Below, one piece after another: positions 53,052 through 60,653 of a DNA stretch of 64,000 nucleotides (the first letter of the stretch is position 1; each line of letters begins with the position of its first letter). The position numbers were made by a program, and so were the translations under genes. Location of the stretch: positions 1 through 64,000 of the forward strand of contig CAXTAK010000006.1 in assembly GCA_964242735.1 (NCBI GenBank), in the 5' to 3' direction. The notes beneath the pieces are model-generated. The model searched no databases. It was not told where the DNA came from and saw nothing but the letters and a program-made list of their open reading frames with translations. This stretch comes from CADCUY01 sp964242735 (lineage in GTDB: Bacteria; Actinomycetota; Actinomycetes; Actinomycetales; Quadrisphaeraceae).

Positions 53052-54437
53052 TCAGACCCCGACGAGCCGAGCCGCCAGGTAGGCCTCCACCTGGTCCAGG
53101 GACACCCGCGTCTGGCCCATCGTGTCGCGCTCGCGCACGGTGACGGCCTGGTCCTCCAGGGACTCGAAGTCGACGGTCAGGCAGAACGGGGTGCCGATCT
53201 CGTCCTGGCGCCGGTAGCGGCGTCCGATGGCGCCGGCGTCGTCGAGGTCGACGTTCCAGTGCCGGCGCAGCTGCGCGGCGAGGTCCCGGGCCTTCGGCCC
53301 CAGGTCGCCCGAGCGCGACAGCGGCAGCACCGCGGCCTTGACCGGCGCGAGGCGGTGGTCCAGGCGCAGCACCACCCGGGTGTCGACCCCGCCCTTGGTG
53401 TTCGGCGCCTCGTCCTCGGCGTAGGCCTCGACGAGGAAGGCCATCATCGAGCGGGTCAGGCCCGCGGCGGGCTCGATGACGTAGGGCCGGTACCGCTCGC
53501 CGGTGGTCTGGTCGAAGTAGGACAGGTCGGTCCCGGAGTGCTCGGAGTGGGTGCGCAGGTCGAAGTCGGTGCGGTTCGCGACGCCCTCCAGCTCCCCCCA
53601 CTCGCTGCCGGTGAAGCCGAACCGGTACTCGATGTCGACGGTGCGCGTGGAGTAGTGGCTGAGCTTCTCGGCGGGGTGCTCGTAGTGGCGCAGGTTCGCG
53701 GCGTCGATGCCCAGGTCGGTGTACCACCGCGTGCGCTCGTCGATCCAGTACTGGTGCCAGGTCTCATCAGTGCCGGGCTCGACGAAGTACTCCATCTCCA
53801 TCTGCTCGAACTCGCGGGTGCGGAAGATGAAGTTGCCGGGCGTGATCTCGTTGCGGAAGGACTTGCCGATCTGCCCGATCCCGAACGGCGGCTTCTTGCG
53901 GGCGCTCCCCATGACGTTGGCGAAGTTCACGAAGATGCCCTGGGCGGTCTCCGGACGCAGGTAGTGCAGGCCTGCGTCGTCCTCGACCGCCCCCAGGTGG
54001 GTGCGCAGCATCATGTTGAAGTCCTTCGGCTCCGTCCACTCCCCCCGGGTGCCGCAGTTCGGGCACGCGACCTCCGCCAGGCCGTCGTTCGGGGCGCGGC
54101 CCTTGCGAGCGGTGAACTCCTCCTCGAGGTGGTCGGCGCGGAACCGCCGGTGGCAGTGCTGGCACTCCGTCAGGGGGTCGGTGAAGACGCCGACGTGCCC
54201 TGAGGCCACCCACACCTGGCGCGGGAGGATGACGGAGGAGTCCAGCCCCACGACGTCCTCGCGGCTGGTCACCACCGAGCGCCACCACTGGCGCTTGATG
54301 TTCTCCTTCAGCTCCACACCGAGGGGCCCGTAGTCCCACGCGGAGCGGGTGCCCCCGTAGATCTCCCCCGAGGGGAAGACGAAGCCGCGCCTCTTGCAGA
54401 GGCTGACGACGAGGTCGATGCGGGACGGCTGGGCCAC
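53052..54437 (-). CDS. glyS: glycyl-tRNA synthetase (dimeric type)
   Basis: A 461-aa class II synthetase charging tRNA-Gly. SLCKRRGFVFPSGEIYGG is the family N terminus. CQHCHRRF and CPNCG form a zinc-finger-like insertion. Motif 2 is in GIGQIGKSFRNEITPGNF, preceded by LRPETAQGIFVNF, and motif 3 in GLTRSMMAFLVEAY. The anticodon domain ends with VTVRERDTMGQTRV. GTG 54435-54437 is the start. Complete and normal in length. Confidence 0.96.
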   Translation of the reverse strand: MAQPSRIDLVVSLCKRRGFVFPSGEIYGGTRSAWDYGPLGVELKENIKRQWWRSVVTSREDVVGLDSSVILPRQVWVASGHVGVFTDPLTECQHCHRRFRADHLEEEFTARKGRAPNDGLAEVACPNCGTRGEWTEPKDFNMMLRTHLGAVEDDAGLHYLRPETAQGIFVNFANVMGSARKKPPFGIGQIGKSFRNEITPGNFIFRTREFEQMEMEYFVEPGTDETWHQYWIDERTRWYTDLGIDAANLRHYEHPAEKLSHYSTRTVDIEYRFGFTGSEWGELEGVANRTDFDLRTHSEHSGTDLSYFDQTTGERYRPYVIEPAAGLTRSMMAFLVEAYAEDEAPNTKGGVDTRVVLRLDHRLAPVKAAVLPLSRSGDLGPKARDLAAQLRRHWNVDLDDAGAIGRRYRRQDEIGTPFCLTVDFESLEDQAVTVRERDTMGQTRVSLDQVEAYLAARLVGV

Positions 54438-54555
54438 GGGGGTCGCTCTCCGGCTGGGGTGTCGGCGGAGCGGCCAGGGTAGCCAGCCCGGTCACCCCCG
54501 TCGGGCGCCGGCGGTGTCGGGTCGTCTCGATGTCGACCTGGGCGGCTGCCCGGCT

Positions 54556-54593
54556 TTGACAGTCCCCTTCGTGAGGATGACATTGCTTCTCAT
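54556..54593 (+). promoter_or_regulatory. znuA promoter with overlapping Zur-like dyad
   Basis: TTGACA (54556-54561), a 17-base spacer and GACATT (54579-54584) form a promoter whose start would fall at ATG 54592, predicting a leaderless message. Over the -10 region lies ATGACATTGCTTCTCAT (54577-54593), with ATGA/TCAT arms resembling actinobacterial Zur boxes in position and outer symmetry. Inner symmetry is weak, so the operator assignment is tentative. Confidence 0.4.
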
Positions 54594-55157
54594 GCATCGG
54601 CTGCGCCTCCTCTCCGCGTGCGCCGCCGCCGCCCTGGTGCTCGCCGGGTGCGGCGCCGCCCCGGCAGCGGAGCCGGGAGCCCGGGCGGGCGAGCGCCTGG
54701 ACGTCGTCGCCGCCTCCTACCCCCAGCAGCTCGTCGCCGAGCGGGTCGCCGGTGAGCGCGCCCGGGTCACCGGCCTCACCGCGCCGGGCGCCGAGCCGCA
54801 CGACCTCGAGCTGTCGGCGCAGGACGTCGCCCGCCTCGGGGAGGCGGACCTGCTCCTCTACCAGGGGGGCTTCCAGCCGGCGGTCGACGACGCCGTCGAG
54901 GCGCAGGGGGCCACCGGCACCTTCGACGTCGCACCCCGCGCGGGACTCGACCTCACCGCCGGCGAGGGTGGGGGGGGTCGATCCGCACTCCTGGCTCGAC
55001 CCCACCCGGCTCGCCGGGGTGGCGGATGCGGTGGGCGTCCGCCCCACCGAGCTCGACCCCGACGGCGCGCGGGTCTGCGCCACGGGCACGCGGGAGCTGG
55101 TCGCCGAGCTGAGCGCGCTCGACGCGGAGCTCGAGGCGGCCCTGACCGGGTGCGCCG
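54592..55157 (+). pseudogene. znuA: znuA fragment (zinc ABC substrate-binding lipoprotein)
   Basis: From ATG 54592 the signal peptide with lipobox LVLAGCG leads into the substrate-binding fold: VVAASYPQQLVAERVAGERA and LTAPGAEPHDLELSAQDVAR (His ligand). The frame breaks in an eight-G run at 54970-54977. In the next frame VDPHSWLDPTRLAGVADAVG continues, with the second His ligand. After about 190 residues (TGCADRPV) the homology stops and a znuB segment begins, so the C-terminal third of ZnuA is missing. Zinc capture by this copy should be lost. Confidence 0.8.
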
Positions 55158-55635
55158 ACCGCCCTGTTCGGGGGGATCACCACCACGACCACCTCCGACG
55201 TCGTCACGTTCGCCGTGCTCGCCGCCGTCGCGCTGGTCACGGTCGTCCTCCTGAGGCCGTGGCTGTTCGCGGTAAGCAACGACGAGGAGTTCGACCGTGC
55301 CGTCGGGCTGGCGAGCATGCCGGTCAACCTGGTGCTGGCCGTCCTCACGGCGGTGACCGTCGTGCTGTCGATGCGCACCGTGGGCCTGCTGCTGATGATC
55401 AGCGCCCTGATGGTGGCGCCGACCGCGGCTGCGCAGCGGGTGCGCCGGAGCTTCACCGCCACGCTCACCACCGCGTGCGGCGTGGGGCTGCTGTGCAGCA
55501 CGGGAGGCGTGGTGACGTCCTCCTACGCCGACGCCCCCTCGGGCGGCACCATCGTGCTGCTGGCGATCGCGGCGTTCGCGGCCGCCGCCGCGGTCGGCGG
55601 TCTGCGCCACCGCCGCGGTCGGGCGGGGGCGGATC
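55158..55635 (+). pseudogene. znuB: znuB fragment (zinc ABC permease, C-terminal half)
   Basis: The frame starting ALFGGITTTTSDVVTF is the middle of a ZnuB-type permease, followed by RPWLFAVSNDEEFDRAVGL, LLMISALMVAPTAAAQRV and SSYADAPSGGTIVLL. Its first half (about 150 residues), the whole znuC ATPase gene and the end of znuA are absent at the junction near 55158. The permease end itself runs without a stop into the fur segment near 55630. The gene order znuA-znuC-znuB-fur is standard, so a deletion or an assembly collapse of about 1.5 kb is the simplest explanation. Confidence 0.8.
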
Positions 55636-56055
55636 AGCCGCCAGCGCGCCGCCGTCTCGGAGCAGACGGACCGGGCCACCGACTTCCGCAGCGCGCAGGG
55701 CATCTACGCCGACCTGCGCTCCGCCGGCAACGCGATCGGCCTCGCGACGGTCTACCGGGCCCTGCAGGGCATGATCGAGGACGGTGAGGTGGACGTCCTG
55801 CGCACCGCGGACGACGGGGAGGCGGTGTACTGGCGGTGCTCCACCGGCCACCACCACCACCTCGTGTGCCGGACCTGCGGGGTGACCACCGAGGTCGAGG
55901 GCGCCGCCGCCGAGCGGTGGGCCCAGGCGGTCGCCACCGAGCACGGTCTCACCGCGGTCAGCCACGTGCTCGAGGTCTTCGGCACGTGCGCCGCGTGCAC
56001 CCTCGCCGGCGGCGGACGAGGAGTCCCGGGGGGCGCCGGTGGGACGACGCGCTGA
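55630..56055 (+). pseudogene. Fur family regulator lacking its start (Zur-like)
   Basis: From RISRQRAAVSEQTDRATDF the frame reads QGIYADLRSAG, then IGLATVYRALQGMIEDGEVD (DNA-binding helix). The metal-binding part has STGHHHHLVCRTCGVTTEV and FGTCAACT with paired Cys residues, like Zur regulators beside zinc operons. No ATG, GTG or TTG occurs in frame between the upstream stop at 55513-55515 and this region. The gene's start was therefore lost at the junction with znuB. The internal ATG 55771 would give only the C-terminal half. Confidence 0.75.
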
Positions 56056-56132
56056 TGCCCGGGGCGTGAATGGTCCACACTGTCCGTCGTCCACCACCCC
56101 AGACGACCCCCCGACACCCGGAGGACCACCTC

Positions 56133-56414
56133 GTGACCATGAACCGCACTGACATCGTCGCCGCGCTCGCCGACAGGGCGCAGGTCTCCAAGGACCAGGC
56201 CGACGCCGTCCTCACCGCCTTCACCGACGTCCTCGGAGAGTCGCTGGCCAAGGGAGAGAAGGTGCAGCTGACCGGCTTCCTCACCGCCGAGACCGTGCAG
56301 CGCGCCGAGCGCTCGGGCCGCAACCCCCGCACCGGTGAGGAGCTCACCATCCCGGCGTCGACCGGCGTGAAGCTCAGCGCCGGCAGCAAGCTCAAGGCCT
56401 TCGTCGCCAGCTGA
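56133..56414 (+). CDS. hup: HU-type DNA-binding protein
   Basis: A 93-aa nucleoid protein. MNRTDIVAALADRAQVSKDQ and VLTAFTDVLGESLAKGEKVQ form the helical body. The beta arms contain TAETVQRAERSGRNPRTGEE, and the C terminus is STGVKLSAGSKLKAFVAS. GTG 56133 is chosen because GGAGG lies eight bases upstream; ATG 56139 would be too far. There is no Lys-rich tail, unlike the long HupB of mycobacteria. Confidence 0.93.
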   Translation: MTMNRTDIVAALADRAQVSKDQADAVLTAFTDVLGESLAKGEKVQLTGFLTAETVQRAERSGRNPRTGEELTIPASTGVKLSAGSKLKAFVAS

Positions 56415-56441
56415 GCCCCGCCACCGCGCTGCGGCAGCCCC

Positions 56442-57299
56442 TCACGGGACGGGGGCGCCACCCCCGGGACCGCCGGGTCCGAGAGCGTCGACAGCGCTCC
56501 CGTACCGGCGGTCCCTGCGCGCGTAGGTCTCCACCGCCCGCCACAGGGTGCGGCGGTCGACGTCGGGCCACGCGTCGTCGATGAACAGCAGTTCGGCGTA
56601 GGCGCTGCGCCACAGCATGAAGTTGGACGTCCGCTGCTCGCCACCGGTGCGCAGGAACAGGTCGACGTCGGGCAGGTCGGGCTCGTCGAGGTGCCGGGCG
56701 ATGGTCCGCTCGTCGATGCGGGAGGGGTCGATGCGCCCCGCGGCGGCGGCCGCGGCGATGGCGCGCACCGCGTCGGCGATCTCCGCGCGTCCCCCGTGGT
56801 TCACGCACATCGTCAGCGTGCACACCGTGTTGGCGGCCGTCAGGTCCTGCGCGGCCTCCAGCTCGGCGACGACGCTGCGCCACAGGCGCGGTCGGCGCCC
56901 CGACCAGCGCACCCGCACGCCCCACGCGTGCATGGTGTCGCGGCGGCGGCGGATGACGTCGCGGTTGAAGCCCATGAGGAAGCGCACCTCCTCTGGTGAC
57001 CTCCGCCAGTTCTCCGTGGAGAAGGCGTACGCGGAGATGTGGGTGACGCCGATGTCGATGGCCCCGGCGACGACGTCCAGCAGCGCCGACTCCCCCGCCT
57101 CGTGACCGGCGGTGCGCGGCAGGCCCCGGGCGTTGGCCCAGCGGCCGTTGCCGTCCATGACGATCGCCACGTGCCGGGGCACCAGCTCGCGCGGCACCGC
57201 GGGCGGCGTCGCCCCGCTGGGGTGCGGTGGCGGGGCGACCGGGGCGCGCGTCGCGAGCGCAGCGCTCGCGGCGTCCGACCGTGGGGCTCGGGCCCTCAT
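56442..57299 (-). CDS. uppS: isoprenyl transferase (undecaprenyl diphosphate synthase type)
   Basis: A 285-aa cis-prenyltransferase making the lipid carrier for cell-wall polymers. HVAIVMDGNGRWANARGLPR contains the catalytic Asp and the pyrophosphate-binding Arg. AYAFSTENWRR, LFLRTGGEQRTSNFMLW and ELLFIDDAWPDV are the other conserved regions. A 45-residue Ala/Pro-rich N terminus is added. ATG 57297-57299 overlaps the recO stop (ATGA), so the genes are coupled. Confidence 0.94.
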   Translation of the reverse strand: MRARAPRSDAASAALATRAPVAPPPHPSGATPPAVPRELVPRHVAIVMDGNGRWANARGLPRTAGHEAGESALLDVVAGAIDIGVTHISAYAFSTENWRRSPEEVRFLMGFNRDVIRRRRDTMHAWGVRVRWSGRRPRLWRSVVAELEAAQDLTAANTVCTLTMCVNHGGRAEIADAVRAIAAAAAAGRIDPSRIDERTIARHLDEPDLPDVDLFLRTGGEQRTSNFMLWRSAYAELLFIDDAWPDVDRRTLWRAVETYARRDRRYGSAVDALGPGGPGGGAPVP

Positions 57300-58033
57300 G
57301 CGCGCTCGACCAGGCGCAGGGAGCGGACGGCGCGCTCGAGGTGCCACTGCAGGTGGGCCGCGACCAGCCCGCTGCCCTCGCGGCGGTGGCCGGCCGCCGA
57401 GGAGTCTGCGGCCGCCCAGTCACCGGTGAGCAGCGCGGCGAGCAGCACCAGGGTGGCGGGGTCGGGGGCAGCGGAACCGGGGGGTCGGCACAGCTGGCAC
57501 ACCGCTCCCCCGGCCTGGACCGAGAACGCCCGCTGGGGGCCCGGGGACCCGCACCCGGCGCAGTCCGTCAGGCTGATCGCCCAGCCCGCCACGCTCATCG
57601 CCCGCAGCAGGTAGGCGTCGAGGACCAGGGCCGGGTCGTGGGCGCGCGCCACGAGGGTGCGCAGCGCACCCACGACGAGGAGGTACTGCTGGGTGGCCGG
57701 CTCGCGCTCGGCGTGGGTGAGGCGCTCGGCGGTCTCGGCGATGGCCGTGGCGGCGATGTAGCCGGGGTAGTCCCCGGTCAGCGCCCCGCCGTAGGGGGCG
57801 AGGGTCTCGACCTGGGTGACGACGTCGAGGGAGCGGCCCTCGTGGAGCTGGGCGTCGACGAGCATGAACGGCTCCAGGCGCGCCCCGAACCGGCTGGAGG
57901 TGCGCCGCACCCCCTTGGCCACCGCCCGCACCCGGCCGTGGTGCCGGGTCAGCAGGGTGACGACGCGGTCGGCCTCGCCGAGCTTCTGGGCCCGCAGCAC
58001 GACGGCCTCGTCGCGGTAGAGGCGGGTGGACAT
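57296..58033 (-). CDS. recO: DNA repair protein RecO
   Basis: A 245-aa recombination mediator that loads RecA with RecR. The OB-fold N terminus reads LYRDEAVVLRAQKLGEADRV and VRAVAKGVRRTSSRFGARLE. The helical part carries a zinc site, CAGCG and later CQLCRPP. ATG 58031-58033 is the start. It lies directly upstream of uppS as in many actinobacteria. Confidence 0.95.
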   Translation of the reverse strand: MSTRLYRDEAVVLRAQKLGEADRVVTLLTRHHGRVRAVAKGVRRTSSRFGARLEPFMLVDAQLHEGRSLDVVTQVETLAPYGGALTGDYPGYIAATAIAETAERLTHAEREPATQQYLLVVGALRTLVARAHDPALVLDAYLLRAMSVAGWAISLTDCAGCGSPGPQRAFSVQAGGAVCQLCRPPGSAAPDPATLVLLAALLTGDWAAADSSAAGHRREGSGLVAAHLQWHLERAVRSLRLVERA

Positions 58034-58132
58034 GATGGGGGCATCGTCTCACCCACCACTGGCACCAGGGCGCCGTGCTGGGTGACCCGGCCTGCTGCGG
58101 AGCCGCTGAGGCGACTGGCGTGCCACCGCGTG

Positions 58133-58431
58133 ATGGATGTGGACCGGGTCTTCGCGGCGCTGGCCGACGCGGCGCGGCGCGGCATCGTCACCCGCGTGCT
58201 GCACCGCGAAGCCCCGGTCTCGACCCCGGCCAGCGACTGCGCGATGAGCTCCGCCGCGGTGCAGAAGCACGTCGCCGTGCTCGAGCGGTGGTGGGGCCCG
58301 CCGACCTGGCCGGCGTCCTGCACCGAGCACGACGTCGTCGGCGGCGGCCGGTCGCGCTGCGCGATGGCGGCCCCGGGGGCGCGACGGCGGCGATGGGCCA
58401 GATCGACGACCTCCTCCTCGTCACCGCCTGA
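58133..58431 (+). pseudogene. ArsR family regulator, decayed
   Basis: ATG 58133 starts DRVFAALADAARRGIVTRVL and MSSAAVQKHVAVLER, the helix-turn-helix of an ArsR-type regulator. After 58290 the frame turns to Trp/Pro/Arg-rich noise. A family-like end (MGQIDDLLLVTA, stop at 58429-58431) appears in another frame with the middle segment shortened. At least one frameshift and a deletion are required. It lies directly beside the repeat and assembly gap. Confidence 0.55.
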
Positions 58432-58448
58432 GCCCCGCCGCGCACCTC

Positions 58449-58518
58449 GTGCGCCGCCCACCCCGTGCGCCGCCCACCCCGTGCGCCGCCCACCCCGTGC
58501 GCCGCCCACCCCGTGCGC
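58449..58518. repeat. 16-bp tandem repeat at the gap edge
   Basis: GTGCGCCGCCCACCCC occurs four times in tandem, then six more bases before the run of N. The repeat probably caused the assembly to break. The true copy number is unknown. Confidence 0.9.
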
Positions 58519-58618
58519 NNNNNNNNNNNNNNNNNNNNNNNNNNNNNNNNNNNNNNNNNNNNNNNNNNNNNNNNNNNNNNNNNNNNNNNNNNNNNNNNNN
58601 NNNNNNNNNNNNNNNNNN
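58519..58618. other. assembly gap (100 N)
   Basis: Exactly 100 N, the conventional size for a gap of unknown length. It lies within or next to the 16-bp repeat and between the ArsR remnant and the leuA stop; both flanking genes lie outside it. Confidence 0.98.
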
Positions 58619-58653
58619 CCGCGTGCGGCCCAGGGCGCGCACGACCCCCGGGA

Positions 58654-60402
58654 TCAGCGGTGCGCCCGGTTCACCGCGGACACGATCGCCTTCAGGGAGG
58701 CCACCACGATGTTCGCGTCGATGCCCACCCCCCACAGCGACCGCTCCCCCACCACGCACTCCACGTACGCCGCGGCCCGCGCGTCGCCGCCGGCGCCGAG
58801 GGCGTGCTCGGCGTAGTCCAGCACCGCGACGTCGACCCCGCTGCGCCCCAGCACGTCGACGAAGGCGGCGATCGGTCCGTTCCCCGAGCCGTCGAGGGTG
58901 CGCCGCTCGCCGTCGACGACGAGGTCGACCGACAGCGCGTCCTCCCCGTCCACCACCGACGCCGAGCGCAGCCCGGTGAGCGCGAACCGACCCCACGCCC
59001 GCGCCGGGGCGCCGGGGGTCTCCGCGGCGGGCAGGTACTCGTCGGCGAAGACCTCCCACATCCGCGCGGCGCTGACCTCACCGCCGTCCGTCTCGGTGTG
59101 CGCCTGGACGACGCCGCTGAAGTCGATCTGCAGGCGCCGCGGCAGGTCGAGCTGGTGCTCGGTGCGCATCAGGTACGCCACCCCACCCTTGCCCGACTGG
59201 CTGTTCACCCGGATCACGGCCTCGTAGCTGCGTCCCACGTCGCGCGGGTCGATCGGCAGGTACGGCACCGCCCACTCCAGCTCGGCCACCGGCGTCCCGG
59301 CGGCGCTGGCGCGCGCGGCCATCGCGTCCAGCCCCTTCTTGATCGCGTCCTGGTGGGAGCCGGAGAACGCCGTGTACACCAGGTCACCGCCGTAGGGGTG
59401 GCGCTCGTGCACGCCGATCTGGTTGCAGTGCTCGACGGTGCGACGGATGTCGTCGATGTCGGAGAGGTCGACCTGCGGGTCGATCCCCTGGCTGAACAGG
59501 TTCAGCCCCAGGGTCACCAGGTCGACGTTGCCGGTGCGCTCCCCGTTGCCGAACAGGCACCCCTCGACGCGGTCGGCGCCGGCGAGCAGCCCCAGCTCGG
59601 CCGCGGCGACCGCGGTGCCGCGATCGTTGTGCGGGTGCAGGGAGATCAGGAGGTGCTCGCGCGCGGCCAGGTTCCGGCCCATCCACTCGATGGCGTCGGC
59701 GTAGACGTTGGGGGTCGCCACCTCCACGGTCGCGGGCAGGTTCACGATCGCCCGGTGGTCCGCGGACGGCTCGAAGACCTCGAGCACCTCGTTGCAGATG
59801 CGGGCGGCGAAGTCCAGCTCGGTGCCGGTGAAGGACTCCGGGGAGTACTCGTAGTAGACGTCGGTGCCGGGCACGGTCTCCTCGAGCTTGCGGCACAGCC
59901 GCGCGCCGTCCAGCGCCAGGTCGACGACGCCGTCCCGGTCGAGCCCGAAGACGACGTCGCGCTGCAGGGTGGAGGTGGAGTTGTACAGGTGGACGATCGC
60001 CGCCCGAGCCCCGTGCAGCGATGCGTAGGTGCGCTCGATCAGGTGCGCCCGGGACTGGGTGAGCACCTGGATGACCACGTCGTCGGGCACGAGGTCACCC
60101 TCGATGAGCTGGCGCACGAAGTCGAAGTCGGTCTGGCTGGCGGAGGGGAAGCCGACCTCGATCTCCTTGTAGCCCAGGGAGACCAGGAGCTGGAACATGC
60201 GCAGCTTGCGGTCGGGGCTCATGGGGTCGATCAGCGCCTGGTTGCCGTCGCGCAGGTCCACCGCGCACCAGCGCGGCGCGGTGGTCAGGGAGCTGACCGA
60301 GCGGGTGGGCCAGGTGCGGTCGGGCAGGTCGACGCTGAACTGCTCGATGTAGGGGCGGTAGCGGGAGAACGGCATCGCGGAGGTTCGCTGGGTGCTGCGC
60401 AT
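58654..60402 (-). CDS. leuA: 2-isopropylmalate synthase
   Basis: A 582-aa enzyme of the first leucine-specific step, condensing acetyl-CoA with 2-oxoisovalerate. APRWCAVDLRDGNQALIDPM has the metal-binding Asp. EIEVGFPSASQTDFDFVR, SLHPHNDRGTAVAAAELG (metal His) and EGCLFGNGERTGNVDL are catalytic-domain signatures. The C-terminal LeuA dimer domain (from about 455) is the leucine-binding regulatory part, SVDLVVDGERR to ANIVVASLKAIVSAVNR. ATG 60400-60402 is used. A leader peptide and alternative hairpins precede it. Confidence 0.96.
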   Translation of the reverse strand: MRSTQRTSAMPFSRYRPYIEQFSVDLPDRTWPTRSVSSLTTAPRWCAVDLRDGNQALIDPMSPDRKLRMFQLLVSLGYKEIEVGFPSASQTDFDFVRQLIEGDLVPDDVVIQVLTQSRAHLIERTYASLHGARAAIVHLYNSTSTLQRDVVFGLDRDGVVDLALDGARLCRKLEETVPGTDVYYEYSPESFTGTELDFAARICNEVLEVFEPSADHRAIVNLPATVEVATPNVYADAIEWMGRNLAAREHLLISLHPHNDRGTAVAAAELGLLAGADRVEGCLFGNGERTGNVDLVTLGLNLFSQGIDPQVDLSDIDDIRRTVEHCNQIGVHERHPYGGDLVYTAFSGSHQDAIKKGLDAMAARASAAGTPVAELEWAVPYLPIDPRDVGRSYEAVIRVNSQSGKGGVAYLMRTEHQLDLPRRLQIDFSGVVQAHTETDGGEVSAARMWEVFADEYLPAAETPGAPARAWGRFALTGLRSASVVDGEDALSVDLVVDGERRTLDGSGNGPIAAFVDVLGRSGVDVAVLDYAEHALGAGGDARAAAYVECVVGERSLWGVGIDANIVVASLKAIVSAVNRAHR

Positions 60403-60421
60403 GGGCTCGTGTCCTGTTCGG

Positions 60422-60500
60422 GTCGCGGAGCGGAGCGGCCAGCGGGGAGCGACGCCGCGACGAGGGAGCCGACCTAGGGCTGCAGGACCTCGCCGCGGCG
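60422..60500 (-). promoter_or_regulatory. leuA attenuator with mutually exclusive hairpins
   Basis: Two competing structures can be drawn in the leader RNA. In one, 60488-60500 (inside the leader peptide frame, after the Leu codons) pairs with 60453-60465, 12 of 13 bases matching. In the other, 60455-60461 pairs perfectly with 60422-60428 (GTCGCGG/CCGCGAC). The shared arm makes them exclusive. A ribosome stalled on the Leu codons would favour the second. Whether control acts on transcription or on ribosome access is open. Confidence 0.5.
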
Positions 60501-60524
60501 ACCGAGCAGGAGCGCCGGGTTCAT
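60474..60524 (-). CDS. leuA leader peptide
   Basis: A 16-codon frame, MNPALLLGRRGEVLQP, upstream of leuA. It holds three consecutive Leu codons (CTC CTG CTC) and ends with TAG 71 bases before the leuA ATG. TAACCT lies seven bases before its ATG at the place of a -10 element, predicting leaderless transcription. Leu-rich leaders of this kind occur before leuA in other actinobacteria and mediate attenuation. Confidence 0.65.
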   Translation of the reverse strand: MNPALLLGRRGEVLQP

Positions 60525-60653
60525 GCACCAGAGGTTAGCGCAGCGCGACAGCGTGCCCCGTTCGCACGATCTGCGCACACCGGGTGAACAGCCGGCTACC
60601 GTGCGGATCAGCCCTCGGTGCGGGGGCGGTGCCCCGTCACAGGAGACCAGCGC

